32,196 bases of DNA from Candidatus Cloacimonadota bacterium (GCA_003564155.1 PWOA01000040.1:1-32196), one strand, 5' to 3'; shown: positions 18,635 through 29,463, counted from the stretch's first letter. Numbers and translations: made by a program. The notes: generated from the sequence alone by a model not told the origin.

Positions 18635-19699
18635 TTATGAATCACTGATTATTGCAGAAATAATATTTTGCTCATCCAATCCTTTAAGAATAATATTAAT
18701 TGCTGATGTTAAGGGTACTGCAATAATCATACCAATTGCACCCCATACCCATCCCCAAAATATCAAAGAAATCAGAACTACTACAGGTGACAAATTAAGC
18801 CTATCACCCATAAAATTAGGTTCGATTATATTACCAAATGTCATTTGAGTCGTAATCATGAAAAAGGAAATACCAATCAATCTCCAACCAAACCCATATT
18901 GTAAAAAACAGATTAAAATGGGGAAAGCAGATGCAACTATCGAACCAATGTTGGGTATAAAGTTTAGTACGAAAATAAGCAACCCTGTCATGATAACAAA
19001 ATCAACCTTAAATATCAACACAAAGAACATGGAAGTTAAGGAAGTTCCCAAACTGATGATGGTTTTGTTTAAAAAATACTTCTTCATTTGCTGTCGAATA
19101 TTATCCAAGACAATGAAAGTTCTTTTATTACCGCTATCTGTTAAAACTTTTCTCAATCTTTTCTCCAACTTATTAGCACCGGCTACAATGAAAGCTAAAA
19201 ATATAAGAGTCAAAAACAAACGAACTGAAAAATCGACAAAGGTTCCAGCTGTTCCGGTCACTATCCGCGGTATGGAAAAACTACCCGGAGATAAAATTTG
19301 AGTTCTGTCAAACCATTGAGGTATTTTGGCAAAAACGACTTCCATTCTTAATAAAATGTCTTGAAAAACAGCATAATACTCGTTGATCATATTTATCAAA
19401 CGAGCTTGATACTTGGGAAATTCTATAACAAAAGAATTAACCGCAGTATATATAACTAACCATACTAGAGCAAAAAGTCCGAAGATTATTACCATCATGA
19501 GTATAATTACCAGCAACTTCGGAATCTTATGCTTATATAAAAATGTATTCAGGGGAGCAAAGATGAAACTGAGAAATATTGCAAAAATCAAAGGCAAAAA
19601 AATCGCCTTTAACTCCTTCAACACATATACAATAATAATCGTCGTTAAAACAGTTAATAACAACTTAATCCACTTCAGATCTTCCATCGATTGATACAT
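18635..19699 (-). CDS. AI-2E/PerM family transporter
   Basis: Multiple TMs; FVLNFIPNIGSIVASAFPI and LSPVVVLISLIFWGWVWGAIGMIIAVPLTSAINIIL. Confidence 0.88.
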   Translation of the reverse strand: MYQSMEDLKWIKLLLTVLTTIIIVYVLKELKAIFLPLIFAIFLSFIFAPLNTFLYKHKIPKLLVIILMMVIIFGLFALVWLVIYTAVNSFVIEFPKYQARLINMINEYYAVFQDILLRMEVVFAKIPQWFDRTQILSPGSFSIPRIVTGTAGTFVDFSVRLFLTLIFLAFIVAGANKLEKRLRKVLTDSGNKRTFIVLDNIRQQMKKYFLNKTIISLGTSLTSMFFVLIFKVDFVIMTGLLIFVLNFIPNIGSIVASAFPILICFLQYGFGWRLIGISFFMITTQMTFGNIIEPNFMGDRLNLSPVVVLISLIFWGWVWGAIGMIIAVPLTSAINIILKGLDEQNIISAIISDS

Positions 19700-19867
19700 T
19701 GCTCCTTGAATACTTGTTTAATACTCCATAGTATAGTATCGTCATTTGTAGTCTAAATGTCAAGTAGAAAGGTAAAAATACATTACCTTTGTTGAGAATT
19801 TTGTAACAATAGCTTATTAAACGACTTCGTAATGACCGAACAAATATTTTCATTACAGTCAAAACTG

Positions 19868-21670
19868 TCAATATTGATAACTAACCTGAGATATGGTATT
19901 GTAATATTTTTTGGAATAAAACCAGGCGGACTTGATCTCAACAGTAATATTTGAGGTAAGAAACATTTTTACCATCAACCAGGTATATATATCGTCTCCA
20001 GAAAATGGTTTGCTTTCCCACATCCCTTGCAAGGTATATTCGTAGTTATAATGAGGAATTCCGGAATTAAAAGCATTAATCTGACCACTAATAACAAATT
20101 TGTTCAATCTCCATCTCACATTTTCATATAATAGCAGCCCCTTATTATAAGTTTTGGTCTCAGGAATATATCTTTCAATGAACTCAATACCTGACCTTAG
20201 AGTGATCTTGTCTTCAATGTTATGTGTCCAATCAAAACCACAAACAAAACTTATCTCTCTGCGAATTTTACCCTCATCATCAACAACCCGATATTTATCA
20301 TAATCTTTGCGTCTCATCCTTAATCTAAGTCTATCGAATGGTAGATTATAATGAATTTGTATGAACTGTTCGGATCGAGTAACCGGCATTTTTTCAAAAT
20401 AACTTGTGTCGGGAAACTTCCATATATCAAAATACGAATTAATTGTCATTCTCTTAAATGGTTTAATTTCCAGTCCATAGTATATACCGGTTTCATTATC
20501 AAAAGTATTAGCTGATGAAAAAGGGTTGCCGTGCCAAACTGGAAGATTTGAATCATATTTACGATACAGTAAAAGTTGCCTGAAAGGGCTTCTCCCCCAC
20601 CTAATTCCGAAAATAAATCCATTCTTCTTGTCTATATCTGTATACTCTCCAAAAAGAGAAAGATTTTCGAATGATTGTCTGAAGAATACTCCGACCGTTC
20701 TGTACTTATTATTTCTTTCAGCTAATAAAAATTCTCGGTCAAAGCTGTTGCCTGAAAAATAAAAACCGTAGTTATTATTATTAATGGAGTATTGAAGTGC
20801 TAGACCAAGTATTTCCTCTGTTACTGTTTTTCTGTGTTCGTAACCGGGCTCTCCATAAGGATATATTGTTCTAATCTTATCATCTTCTATCCGAGCATGA
20901 ATTCTAGTTGAAGAATAGAATGGAATAAAAAATGTATTACCCATTTTCATTACAGCTGCCACACCTCCCAATGACCAATTGTTGTATGGACTTGTATGAG
21001 CCCGTAATGGGTTATAGTTTTTTATCGGATGTGTAATAACTGCAGAAGTCTTAGATAGTCCAAAATAAGGCGCATACGCAATCCCTTGACCCAAAGATAA
21101 TCTATATTTTCCAATATTTAATTGGTTAAGAAACCCCATAGAAGTAAAATGGAGATAATATGAATTATTAGCTGTTAAAAATGTATGTAAAGTATCACTT
21201 GTTGATATATAGCCAATTCTTATGCTTTTATTTGATAATTCTGTAGACTGAAATAATCGATTAGATGTACTTTTCTCATCTGTAAGCTGATAATATCGTA
21301 ATCTCTGTCGAAAAACCAGAGACTTTTCTTCACTAAATGATATATAATTTATTATTTTTTGAACAATACTTTTATCAAACCCGATTTCATATAGATCTTG
21401 CTTACTGTTAATAGAATTCTCTTGACGAAACTCAATTATTGCTTGTATCTGTGTATCGGTAAGATCTGTGATTAGTAATAGTTCTTCATAAGAAGCTTTG
21501 TTTATTGGTAAAGGATAAACTCTGTCATAATAATCAATATCGGTGAGTTGACTTTCTTCATCTAACAAATATATATCAAAGGTTTCATCTGAGAGTAAAT
21601 AAACAATAATCGTGAACAATACTAAGACTAATAAAGCTTTTTCCCAAATATTAATCTTAACAATATTCAA
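19868..21670 (-). CDS. Helix-hairpin-helix (ComEA-like) protein fused to a predicted outer-membrane beta-barrel-like region
   Basis: N-terminal signal/anchor; PINKASYEELLLITDLTDTQIQAIIEFRQENSINSKQDLYEIGFDKSIVQKIINYI; then about 480 aa of strand-rich sequence. TTG start with GGAG upstream. Confidence 0.72.
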   Translation of the reverse strand: MNIVKINIWEKALLVLVLFTIIVYLLSDETFDIYLLDEESQLTDIDYYDRVYPLPINKASYEELLLITDLTDTQIQAIIEFRQENSINSKQDLYEIGFDKSIVQKIINYISFSEEKSLVFRQRLRYYQLTDEKSTSNRLFQSTELSNKSIRIGYISTSDTLHTFLTANNSYYLHFTSMGFLNQLNIGKYRLSLGQGIAYAPYFGLSKTSAVITHPIKNYNPLRAHTSPYNNWSLGGVAAVMKMGNTFFIPFYSSTRIHARIEDDKIRTIYPYGEPGYEHRKTVTEEILGLALQYSINNNNYGFYFSGNSFDREFLLAERNNKYRTVGVFFRQSFENLSLFGEYTDIDKKNGFIFGIRWGRSPFRQLLLYRKYDSNLPVWHGNPFSSANTFDNETGIYYGLEIKPFKRMTINSYFDIWKFPDTSYFEKMPVTRSEQFIQIHYNLPFDRLRLRMRRKDYDKYRVVDDEGKIRREISFVCGFDWTHNIEDKITLRSGIEFIERYIPETKTYNKGLLLYENVRWRLNKFVISGQINAFNSGIPHYNYEYTLQGMWESKPFSGDDIYTWLMVKMFLTSNITVEIKSAWFYSKKYYNTISQVSYQY

Positions 21671-21725
21671 AGTATACTCCGTAGAGAAAACTCGATTTAA
21701 TGAATACTAATCCAAAACAAAAATG

Positions 21726-22511
21726 TCATGAAGGAATCTTATATCCAACAGTGATGTAATGTGATGGAGACAAATATTGATGTGTTAAAAGCCCATAGCT
21801 AACACTCAGCCGATTAACTGCAACTATAAACCCCGCTCCAATCCCTTGGGGTTCATGTTGATAGCTGGCTAAAAGTGAAAAATTTTGATAAAGATTATAT
21901 ACTGATGCAATTTTATGAGTAAACTCATAATCAACTTCTTTTTCTGTTCCTATTGATACTGAACAATATTCGTTGAATTTGTAATTAAATTCAAAAACAA
22001 GAACTACAGGTAACAGATCATGATCCATTTTGGTTTTAAAAATATTTTTAAGTGCAAAACCGGTCATAAGTTTATTTTGTCTCCAAATTAATCCAATATC
22101 GGCTAACATTCTATGCTCGTTATGGTAGTTAACAACTTTATTGTTTAACAAACGTAATAAGGCACCTACAGAAATATCCCTATATTGATAATTACTCCCC
22201 AATACTACGTTAGTCTCTCGATATAAAGGATTATTGAGATGTTTGCCTCCTGTATAAAAACCAAAGTTATTTTTTTGTAATGCATAATGAAACATAGAAA
22301 ATGGTAGTTCTCTTATATTATATAGATAACTAAAACCAATTTCTATGCCGGGATAAGAATAAGCAGGATTATAATGTGTTCCGGAAGGAGTTTCGGAAAT
22401 AAAAATCAAACCGGAAGATGCATTATGAACTGCTGAAGCAGGGATTAATAACCCAATAGCTTTAATAGCTGAAAAAGACAGGACAAAGATAATCAATAGC
22501 AAAAGTTTCAC
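21726..22511 (-). CDS. PorV/PorQ-like outer-membrane barrel protein, hypothetical
   Basis: Signal peptide; ASSGLIFISETPSGTHYNPAYSYPGIEIGFSYLYNI; barrel-like strands to the C-terminus. Confidence 0.55.
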   Translation of the reverse strand: MKLLLLIIFVLSFSAIKAIGLLIPASAVHNASSGLIFISETPSGTHYNPAYSYPGIEIGFSYLYNIRELPFSMFHYALQKNNFGFYTGGKHLNNPLYRETNVVLGSNYQYRDISVGALLRLLNNKVVNYHNEHRMLADIGLIWRQNKLMTGFALKNIFKTKMDHDLLPVVLVFEFNYKFNEYCSVSIGTEKEVDYEFTHKIASVYNLYQNFSLLASYQHEPQGIGAGFIVAVNRLSVSYGLLTHQYLSPSHYITVGYKIPS

Positions 22512-22606
22512 TGATTACACCGCGTATTTAGAAAAATAAAGAGGGTCAGCTCTTGTTTAAGATTGCGAAAAGTCTATGGTTTATAAATTTTAAGAAATAC
22601 GGTTTT

Positions 22607-22993
22607 TTAACCGGTCATTGATTCTACTAACGCTTCTAATTTTTCTATCCGATAGGGCTTATCGAGTAATTTGCAATTATTATCTGTTAATTTGCTTATA
22701 TCGTCACTAATATAGCCACTCACTAGGATAAATTTTTGGTTAGGATAGTCTTTTCTAATCTTACGAAATAAATCGTCTCCACTAATATCGGGCAAGTTTA
22801 CATCGGAAATAATCAAATCGATAGTTTCTTGGGTATTGCCAATTAATGCTAATGCTTTTTCTCCGCTATCTGCCGCATATACTCCGTACCCTTTGATTTT
22901 TAAAAATTCTTGGATACATTCTAACATTATTTCATCATCTTCAATTAACAAAATATTTGCCTTCTTAAGGTTATTTACTGAGTTTGTTTGCAT
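22607..22993 (-). CDS. CheY-like single-domain response regulator
   Basis: ILLIEDDEIMLECIQEFLKIKGYGVYAADSGEKAL...DLIISDVNLPDISGDDLFRKIR...ILVSGY...LLDKPYRIEKLEALV. Confidence 0.9.
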   Translation of the reverse strand: MQTNSVNNLKKANILLIEDDEIMLECIQEFLKIKGYGVYAADSGEKALALIGNTQETIDLIISDVNLPDISGDDLFRKIRKDYPNQKFILVSGYISDDISKLTDNNCKLLDKPYRIEKLEALVESMTG

Positions 22994-23324
22994 ACTTCCT
23001 GCCTTTAATATCATTATTAATCAATATCCCATAATCTTGACTTAATTTTTCTATCAATACATAATTTGGCAAGTTAATATTTTTAAGCATACTATGAAAC
23101 TATTTGATGGATTTGATTATTATCTGAATCTAAGACAGTTAATGTTCGTTATCTTGTACTCAAAAGAAAGAGTATACAGAGCAAATTACTTATTATGTTT
23201 ACCTTATACTATACGTTCTAATAGAAATACCCAGCGATATCAAAGCACACAAGTTACTTTGTATTTTATTGACAAGTTATACCATTAAGCGATTTTGGGA
23301 ATAAATACATATGATGGAAGGAAT

Positions 23325-24656
23325 GTGAAAAAAAAGGTAGTAGCAATAGTTGGTAGACCAAATGTCGGTAAATCAACATTATTTAATCGTTTGGTTCGTA
23401 AGCGAAGCGCCATTATTGATTCTGTAGAAGGAATAACTAGGGATCGAAAATATGAAGATGTGGAATGGAACGGGAAAGAGTTTCTCCTTGTAGATACCGG
23501 GGGAATAATACCCCGGCCGACAGATAGTATATCAAAAGCAGTAAAAATCCAAGCTGAAATAGCAATTTGCGAAGCTGATTTAATACTTTATTTAGTTGAT
23601 AATCAAGTAGGTATTAGTGACATAGACAGCATTGTCGGGAAAATGCTATTACCTTATCATAGCAAGGTTATCCTAGTTGCTAACAAAACAGATATTAAGG
23701 AAGAAGAGGTTTCAGCCTACGAATTTATGCACTTAGGATTTGGTGAACCGGTTGCAATTTCAGCTTCCCATGGAAGAAATATCGGAGATCTTTTAGACAT
23801 AATAGTAAATGAATTAAATATTCAAAAAGATGAAACAGAAGCCCCAGAAGAGATCAAAATCGCAATAGTTGGTAAACCTAATGTAGGAAAATCTTCTTTA
23901 TTGAACAGGCTTGTCGGCGAGAATACAGCTATAGTTGACAGTATCCCGGGCACCACAAGAGATTCATGTGACTCAGTTATTACATATTACGGCACAAAAT
24001 TGAGATTTATCGATACAGCCGGTTTACGGAGAAAGAAAAGTGTTAATTACGGAGTTGAACTCTTTAGTGTAATGCGAACAATAGAAAGCATTAACCGTTG
24101 TGATATAGTTGTCCTCTTACTAGCTGCTGATGAAAAAATTAGCGACCAAGATCAAAAGATTGCTTCATATATTCAACGGACAAATAAGAATATTATAATT
24201 GTCGTCAACAAATGGGATTTAATTGAAAAGGATAATAGTACCGTGGGCGAGTATATTAACAATATTAACGATGAGCTTTCTTTTGTTAAGTTTGCACCGG
24301 TAATATTCATGTCAGCCTTAACGAATTTTAGAGTGAGAAAAATACTAGACAAAACATTGGAAATTCATAAGGAAAACAACAGAAGAATTCCGACCTCTGA
24401 ACTCAATATGTTTTTACAAAAAATATTGTCTAAATTCCCACCCTCTCATGCTTCAGGGAAACACGCTAAAATCTATTACTGCACTCAACAACGTACAAAT
24501 CCTCCTGTATTTATTTTCTTCTGTAATAACGCTAATTTAATTAATGAAAGCTATAAAAAATATCTCTATAATCAATTGAGAAGTGAATTCTCTTTCGAAG
24601 GTACTGCTATAAAAACACTGTTTCGTAGTCGGGGTGAAAAAGACTCTGCACAATGA
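23325..24656 (+). CDS. der: Ribosome-associated GTPase Der (GTG start)
   Basis: Two G domains: GRPNVGKSTLFNRL and GKPNVGKSSLLNRL; DTGGI, DTAGLRRKK; NKWDLIEK. GGAAGGA RBS before GTG 23325. Confidence 0.94.
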   Translation: MKKKVVAIVGRPNVGKSTLFNRLVRKRSAIIDSVEGITRDRKYEDVEWNGKEFLLVDTGGIIPRPTDSISKAVKIQAEIAICEADLILYLVDNQVGISDIDSIVGKMLLPYHSKVILVANKTDIKEEEVSAYEFMHLGFGEPVAISASHGRNIGDLLDIIVNELNIQKDETEAPEEIKIAIVGKPNVGKSSLLNRLVGENTAIVDSIPGTTRDSCDSVITYYGTKLRFIDTAGLRRKKSVNYGVELFSVMRTIESINRCDIVVLLLAADEKISDQDQKIASYIQRTNKNIIIVVNKWDLIEKDNSTVGEYINNINDELSFVKFAPVIFMSALTNFRVRKILDKTLEIHKENNRRIPTSELNMFLQKILSKFPPSHASGKHAKIYYCTQQRTNPPVFIFFCNNANLINESYKKYLYNQLRSEFSFEGTAIKTLFRSRGEKDSAQ

Positions 24657-24775
24657 AATAAATCCGTTCAGTGTTTCTTACATCAAATAATATTCGTTTA
24701 ATATGTTAATGAGTAGTTAAAATAATTGTTGTTATTTGCTTTAATGAGTGAAAAAGGAAATGGTAGTTTTAGGCA

Positions 24776-25432
24776 ATGAATTTCATAAACGGACATGCTT
24801 TTCTATTTACGTTAGTCTTGTTACTATTGTTCTATTTGATAGGAAGTATTCCGACAAGCTTTGTTCTAGGAAAAATAATAAAAAAAATTGACATCAGAAA
24901 ATATGGCAGTGGCAATGTAGGAGCGACAAATGCCTTACGTGTGCTGGGTTGGAAAATCGGAGTTATTGCCTTGTTATTTGATATGTTTAAAGGTTTCATT
25001 GTTATTTTTGTTGCCCAAATAGTATTCCCTGAATTCAGATTAATGATCTTAGCATCCGGCATAGCTGTAATTTTCGGACATATCTTCACCGTTTTTCTCA
25101 AATTTAAAGGTGGTAAAGGTGTAGCTACTTCTGCAGGTGTATTTATTGCACTTAGTCCTTTAGCATCAGTTATCGCTTTAATAGCTTTTTTTGTAATAAC
25201 TATCTTCACAAAATATGTGTCTTTAGGATCAATTACGGGTGCATCAGTACTTCTAATAAGTAAAGTTATCATTACTATAAATAATAACTTCGAAAATATT
25301 GAATACTTATTAATAACCTTCATAGTTGCAGCTTTCATAGTTTACAAACATAAAGATAACATAAAACGAATTCTAAATAATACGGAAAATAAAATCAGCT
25401 TTAAGAAGACTATGGACACAAATGAGATGTAA
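24776..25432 (+). CDS. plsY: Acyl-phosphate glycerol-3-phosphate acyltransferase PlsY
   Basis: YLIGSIPTSFVLGKIIKKIDIRKYGSGNVGATNALRVLGWK; GHIFTVFLKFKGGKGVATSAGV. Confidence 0.94.
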   Translation: MNFINGHAFLFTLVLLLLFYLIGSIPTSFVLGKIIKKIDIRKYGSGNVGATNALRVLGWKIGVIALLFDMFKGFIVIFVAQIVFPEFRLMILASGIAVIFGHIFTVFLKFKGGKGVATSAGVFIALSPLASVIALIAFFVITIFTKYVSLGSITGASVLLISKVIITINNNFENIEYLLITFIVAAFIVYKHKDNIKRILNNTENKISFKKTMDTNEM

Positions 25433-25541
25433 TTATCAAAACCAGCATATCGACTTAATTAGTAAATATAAATCTTGTTAAGTTTAATGATTGGAGTAAA
25501 AAACATTTTGGATAACTAAGATTAAACGAAGGAGTAGAATT

Positions 25542-26915
25542 TTGTGTGGAATAATTGGAGTATTTGACGCAGATACGGGATGTCAAAATAAATATAATTC
25601 GCAAGATTACGCCATGCTTGGCTTATTTGCAGAACAACATAGAGGCCAGGAGAGCTGCGGAATGGCTGTTAGTGACGGTGGTGTGTTTAAATTAAAAAAA
25701 GAGATGGGTCTGGTAAAGCAAGTATTTACACCGGAAGTATTATCTCAACTCAAAGGGAGAATAGCCGTAGGCCATGTTCGCTATCCGACGAGAGGATCAG
25801 CAACTCACTACAATTCGCAACCTCATGTCGTAGAAACATTAGCAGGACCTTCGTTTGCTCTCGCAAGCAATGGAGACATTGTAAATTATTCTCAAATTAG
25901 AAGTGAACTGGAAGACCAAGGTGTGTACTTTGCCAGTGATAATGACGGCGAACTGCTAATCAAATATATTGTTTATCAGGTTGATAAAAAAGGCAAATCT
26001 ATAGTTGAAGCTATAAAGCTATTAATGGAAAATATCAAAGGAGCTTATTCTACCGTTTTAGCAACCAGAGATGCTCTTTATATGTTTAGAGATCCTCAAG
26101 CTATACGACCGATGGTTTGGGGTAAGACAGATGATAATGTTTATATAGCAGCTTCAGAAAGCTGTGCTCTAAACATCTTAGGAATCTACGATTTTGACGA
26201 AGTTAATGCCGGAGAAATTATTATCGTAACAAATAATGGCACTGAAAAAATCTTAGGTGTAGATGATCGAAACAAGATAAATCTATGTCATTGTATTTTC
26301 GAACATATATATTTTTCTAGACCGGATAGCTACAATTTCAAAGAAAATATCTATATGGTCAGAGAATGTATCGGAAGTTTATTAGCTGATTTAGACGATT
26401 TTGATGCAGATATGGTAATTCCTGTCCCTGATTCTGCAAATTTCATGGCTATTGGTTACACCAGGAAAAAACAAATTCCATTTGAAATGGGTCTAATTCG
26501 AAATCACTACGTAGGAAGAACATTTATCAAACCCGAACAAACTATTCGGGACGAAGGTGTTCAACATAAATACAATGCTTTACCAAACTTTTTTGAAGGG
26601 AAAAAAATTATATTAGTTGACGATTCCCTAGTCAGGGGAACTACGATAAAAAAAATTATTGACCTCATCCTACGGGCAGGCGCCAAAGAAGTTCATTTAA
26701 GAATTGGTTCTCCACCGGTCAAATATTCATGTTTCTACGGTATAGATACTCCTACTAAGGAAGAATTGATTGCCAACAGAAAATCGCTCGAAGGTATTAG
26801 AGAATATATTGGCGCTGATACTCTAAAATACTTGCCGGTTAATTTGCTCAAAAATATCGTTTCTAAACCTGATAATTATTGTTCTGCTTGCTTTACCGGT
26901 GATTACCCAATTTAA
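25542..26915 (+). CDS. purF: Amidophosphoribosyltransferase (TTG start)
   Basis: CGIIGVFD catalytic N-terminal Cys; HRGQESCGMAV; GHVRYPTRGS; IILVDDSLVRGTTIKKI PRPP motif; AAGGAG RBS before TTG. Confidence 0.94.
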   Translation: MCGIIGVFDADTGCQNKYNSQDYAMLGLFAEQHRGQESCGMAVSDGGVFKLKKEMGLVKQVFTPEVLSQLKGRIAVGHVRYPTRGSATHYNSQPHVVETLAGPSFALASNGDIVNYSQIRSELEDQGVYFASDNDGELLIKYIVYQVDKKGKSIVEAIKLLMENIKGAYSTVLATRDALYMFRDPQAIRPMVWGKTDDNVYIAASESCALNILGIYDFDEVNAGEIIIVTNNGTEKILGVDDRNKINLCHCIFEHIYFSRPDSYNFKENIYMVRECIGSLLADLDDFDADMVIPVPDSANFMAIGYTRKKQIPFEMGLIRNHYVGRTFIKPEQTIRDEGVQHKYNALPNFFEGKKIILVDDSLVRGTTIKKIIDLILRAGAKEVHLRIGSPPVKYSCFYGIDTPTKEELIANRKSLEGIREYIGADTLKYLPVNLLKNIVSKPDNYCSACFTGDYPI

Positions 26916-26957
26916 TGAAATGATGATCGCTTTTTATCTCATCAAGGAGAATTTCTT

Positions 26958-27956
26958 ATGAATTTAGACCAACTTAAAACTATCTTAAAAAGCTTTCGAA
27001 AGAAAAAGGTGTTAGTTGTTGGGGATGTTATGGTTGATCATTATCTGTGGGGTAGCGTAGAACGTATATCACCTGAAGCACCTGTTCCAGTCGTTGAGGT
27101 ATCTAAGGAAGAATACCGTCTAGGTGGTGCAGCTAATGTAGCACTCAATATTAAAGCTTTAGGAGCTGAACCATTTTTAATAGGAGTAACCGGTAATGAC
27201 TCAAATTATTCTCGAATCTGTCATTTAATGAAAGACAAGCAAATTCAAAGTGATTATTTGTTAAAAGACAGCAAAAGACCAACAACTTTAAAAAGTAGGA
27301 TTATAGCTCACAGTCAACAAGTTATTCGTATAGATCATGAATCAAAGTCTGATATTGAAGATGATAAAGTTAGTGAATTAGTAAATATTTTTCATGATTT
27401 GAGTGATAATATAGATGTAATAGTATTGCAAGATTATAATAAAGGAGTTCTCACTCCACAGGTAATCAGATTCATCATAGAAGAGGCTAATAAAAAGGGA
27501 ATAATAGTTGCTGTAGATCCAAAGTTCAAGAATTTTTTCGAGTACAAAAACTGTACTATCTTCAAACCAAATCTAGCTGAATTACAAAAAAATACAGGTT
27601 ATCCTATCGAAAACGATTACTGCATGGACCAAGCTGCTGAGAATATTTTAACTAAACTACAGGCTGCTGTTTTAATTGTAACCAGAGGTGAAAAAGGACT
27701 CACTATATATCAAAAAAGTAAAAAACGACATGACACCCCCACTTTTGCTCAACAAATTTTTGATGTTTCAGGTGCGGGAGATACTGTTATTAGCACTGTT
27801 TCTTTAAGTTTATCTTGTGGAGTGAATATTAATCAAGCTGCAGAAATAGCTAATCATGCTGCCGGAGCCGTATGTAGTAAAATTGGAATTCAACCTGCTT
27901 ATTACGAGGATATTGTTGATTCTTATATCAAGTACAATAAGCTGTGTATAAAATGA
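26958..27956 (+). CDS. rfaE1: D-glycero-beta-D-manno-heptose-7-phosphate kinase (PfkB family)
   Basis: VLVVGDVMVDHYLWGSVERISPEAPVPVVEVSKEEYRLGGAANVALNI; DVSGAGDTVISTVSLSL. Confidence 0.92.
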   Translation: MNLDQLKTILKSFRKKKVLVVGDVMVDHYLWGSVERISPEAPVPVVEVSKEEYRLGGAANVALNIKALGAEPFLIGVTGNDSNYSRICHLMKDKQIQSDYLLKDSKRPTTLKSRIIAHSQQVIRIDHESKSDIEDDKVSELVNIFHDLSDNIDVIVLQDYNKGVLTPQVIRFIIEEANKKGIIVAVDPKFKNFFEYKNCTIFKPNLAELQKNTGYPIENDYCMDQAAENILTKLQAAVLIVTRGEKGLTIYQKSKKRHDTPTFAQQIFDVSGAGDTVISTVSLSLSCGVNINQAAEIANHAAGAVCSKIGIQPAYYEDIVDSYIKYNKLCIK

Positions 27957-27984
27957 TAATCGTTACTTAGCTTAAGTTGTTATA

Positions 27985-28572
27985 TTAATCAGGTGATGAT
28001 TGATATAACCCGTGAGTTTTAATATACTCAGATACTTCCAATGGTACTAAGTCACTTATATCATTACCGGTAAACACTCGTTCACGTATAAGACTTGAAG
28101 ATATCTCAACTGGTTCAATGTTTATGATTCTTATCCGTTCAAGATAATCAACTTTTGTTAAGTCTGTATTCGTCTTACGATTGACTGCAACAATATTTAC
28201 ATTCTCTAACAACCATCGATAATCATACCAGGTTGTCAACTGAGTTATATTGTCAGCACCAATAATCAAAAACACGTTATCATTTGGGAACTGTTGTTGA
28301 TTTTTTTTAATCAAATGCTTAGTAAAACTTTTTTTATTACTAGTATAATCAAGTTTTGATGGATAAAAATGGGGATAATTATCAACAGCTAATTCTACCA
28401 TTATCATCCGGTGAAAAAAAGCAGTGATTTGATCAGGCAGCTTATGTGGAGGGTTAGATGAAGGGGCAAAATATACCCGATCAAGTGGAACCTGTTTTGC
28501 TGATTCAACAGCTACTGCCAAATGTCCATAATGGATAGGATCAAATGTTCCTCCTAATACACCGATATTCAT
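27985..28572 (-). CDS. nadD: Nicotinate-nucleotide adenylyltransferase
   Basis: IGVLGGTFDPIHYGHLAVAVESA; FAPSSNPPHK; IIGADNITQLTTWYDYRWLL; ISSSLIRERV. Confidence 0.93.
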   Translation of the reverse strand: MNIGVLGGTFDPIHYGHLAVAVESAKQVPLDRVYFAPSSNPPHKLPDQITAFFHRMIMVELAVDNYPHFYPSKLDYTSNKKSFTKHLIKKNQQQFPNDNVFLIIGADNITQLTTWYDYRWLLENVNIVAVNRKTNTDLTKVDYLERIRIINIEPVEISSSLIRERVFTGNDISDLVPLEVSEYIKTHGLYQSSPD

Positions 28573-28677
28573 AACTTAAAACTACAATTCTGTCTTTTAG
28601 AATATTTTTTGAGTTATATTAATGTAAGGATACTGTGCAAAGCAATTCTTTATCTTTACACAATACCCTTCTTAATA

Positions 28678-29463
28678 TCACTCAAAGGTTCTGCTAATCA
28701 GCCTTTGTATACGGTTTGTTTCCGTTGTTTGAGGATAGTGGTCATTCAATGAATGTAACATACGCAGAGCGTTATTTTGATTCTTACGTTCAATATAAAT
28801 CAATGCTGAATAGTATCTGGATTTTTTGTCAATTTCGTTCCTGTTGCCCAACTCAATGATTTCATTGAAATACATAATAGCTGCACTATAATCGTACAAG
28901 CGATAATAGATATAACCATTATTATACTTCTTCTCCAACAATTTGAACTGAGCTTTTTGAACATATTCAATCGCTTGTGATCTTTTGTCAGCAAAAGGAT
29001 ATCTATCCAAATATGACTCAAAAGCATCAATGGCTGCGGTTGTCTCTTTTTGACAATAATGAGGATTCAGTGATAGATTAAAATATGACTCTCCTATTCT
29101 ATAATAAGCCAAATGAATTTTATTGTGCTCAGGGAAAAGTCTGATTAATTCCCGGTACTCAAAAACTGCTTCATCATAACGACTCATATTAAAATATGAT
29201 TCCGCCAGCCTAAATTGAGCTTGTGGAGTATGTCTTGAACTTCTTTCAAAAACTACTTCTAAGTAATAATCGGCAGCCCTATTATAACGACCTGCATCAT
29301 AATTAGTATTTGCTCGTTCCATCTTTTCCTGAACTGACATAGTTCTTCTTGCTTTTGCGCCGCTGCAAGCTGTTATAAATATTATTAATGCAATCAATAG
29401 AAGCGATGCTATTCTATTTAACTTATAATATAATTCTGTATTTTTAACCGGATGTCTACCCAC
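28678..29463 (-). CDS. bamD: BamD/YfiO-like outer-membrane assembly lipoprotein (GTG start likely)
   Basis: Lipobox FITAC; TPR pattern NYDAGRYNRAADYYLEVVFERSSRHTPQAQFRLAESYFNMSRYDEAVFEYRELIRLFPEH. GGAGG before GTG 29463. Confidence 0.82.
   Translation of the reverse strand: MGRHPVKNTELYYKLNRIASLLLIALIIFITACSGAKARRTMSVQEKMERANTNYDAGRYNRAADYYLEVVFERSSRHTPQAQFRLAESYFNMSRYDEAVFEYRELIRLFPEHNKIHLAYYRIGESYFNLSLNPHYCQKETTAAIDAFESYLDRYPFADKRSQAIEYVQKAQFKLLEKKYNNGYIYYRLYDYSAAIMYFNEIIELGNRNEIDKKSRYYSALIYIERKNQNNALRMLHSLNDHYPQTTETNRIQRLISRTFE

Noticed and set aside
18858-19301. 147-aa plus-strand ORF
   Set aside because: Antisense to the AI-2E family transporter; Lys/Met/Thr-rich composition typical of a shadow ORF.
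19665-19871. 68-aa minus-strand ORF between two genes
   Set aside because: Overlaps the AI-2E transporter start; no recognisable motif or convincing RBS.
24832-25338. 168-aa minus-strand ORF
   Set aside because: Antisense shadow of plsY.
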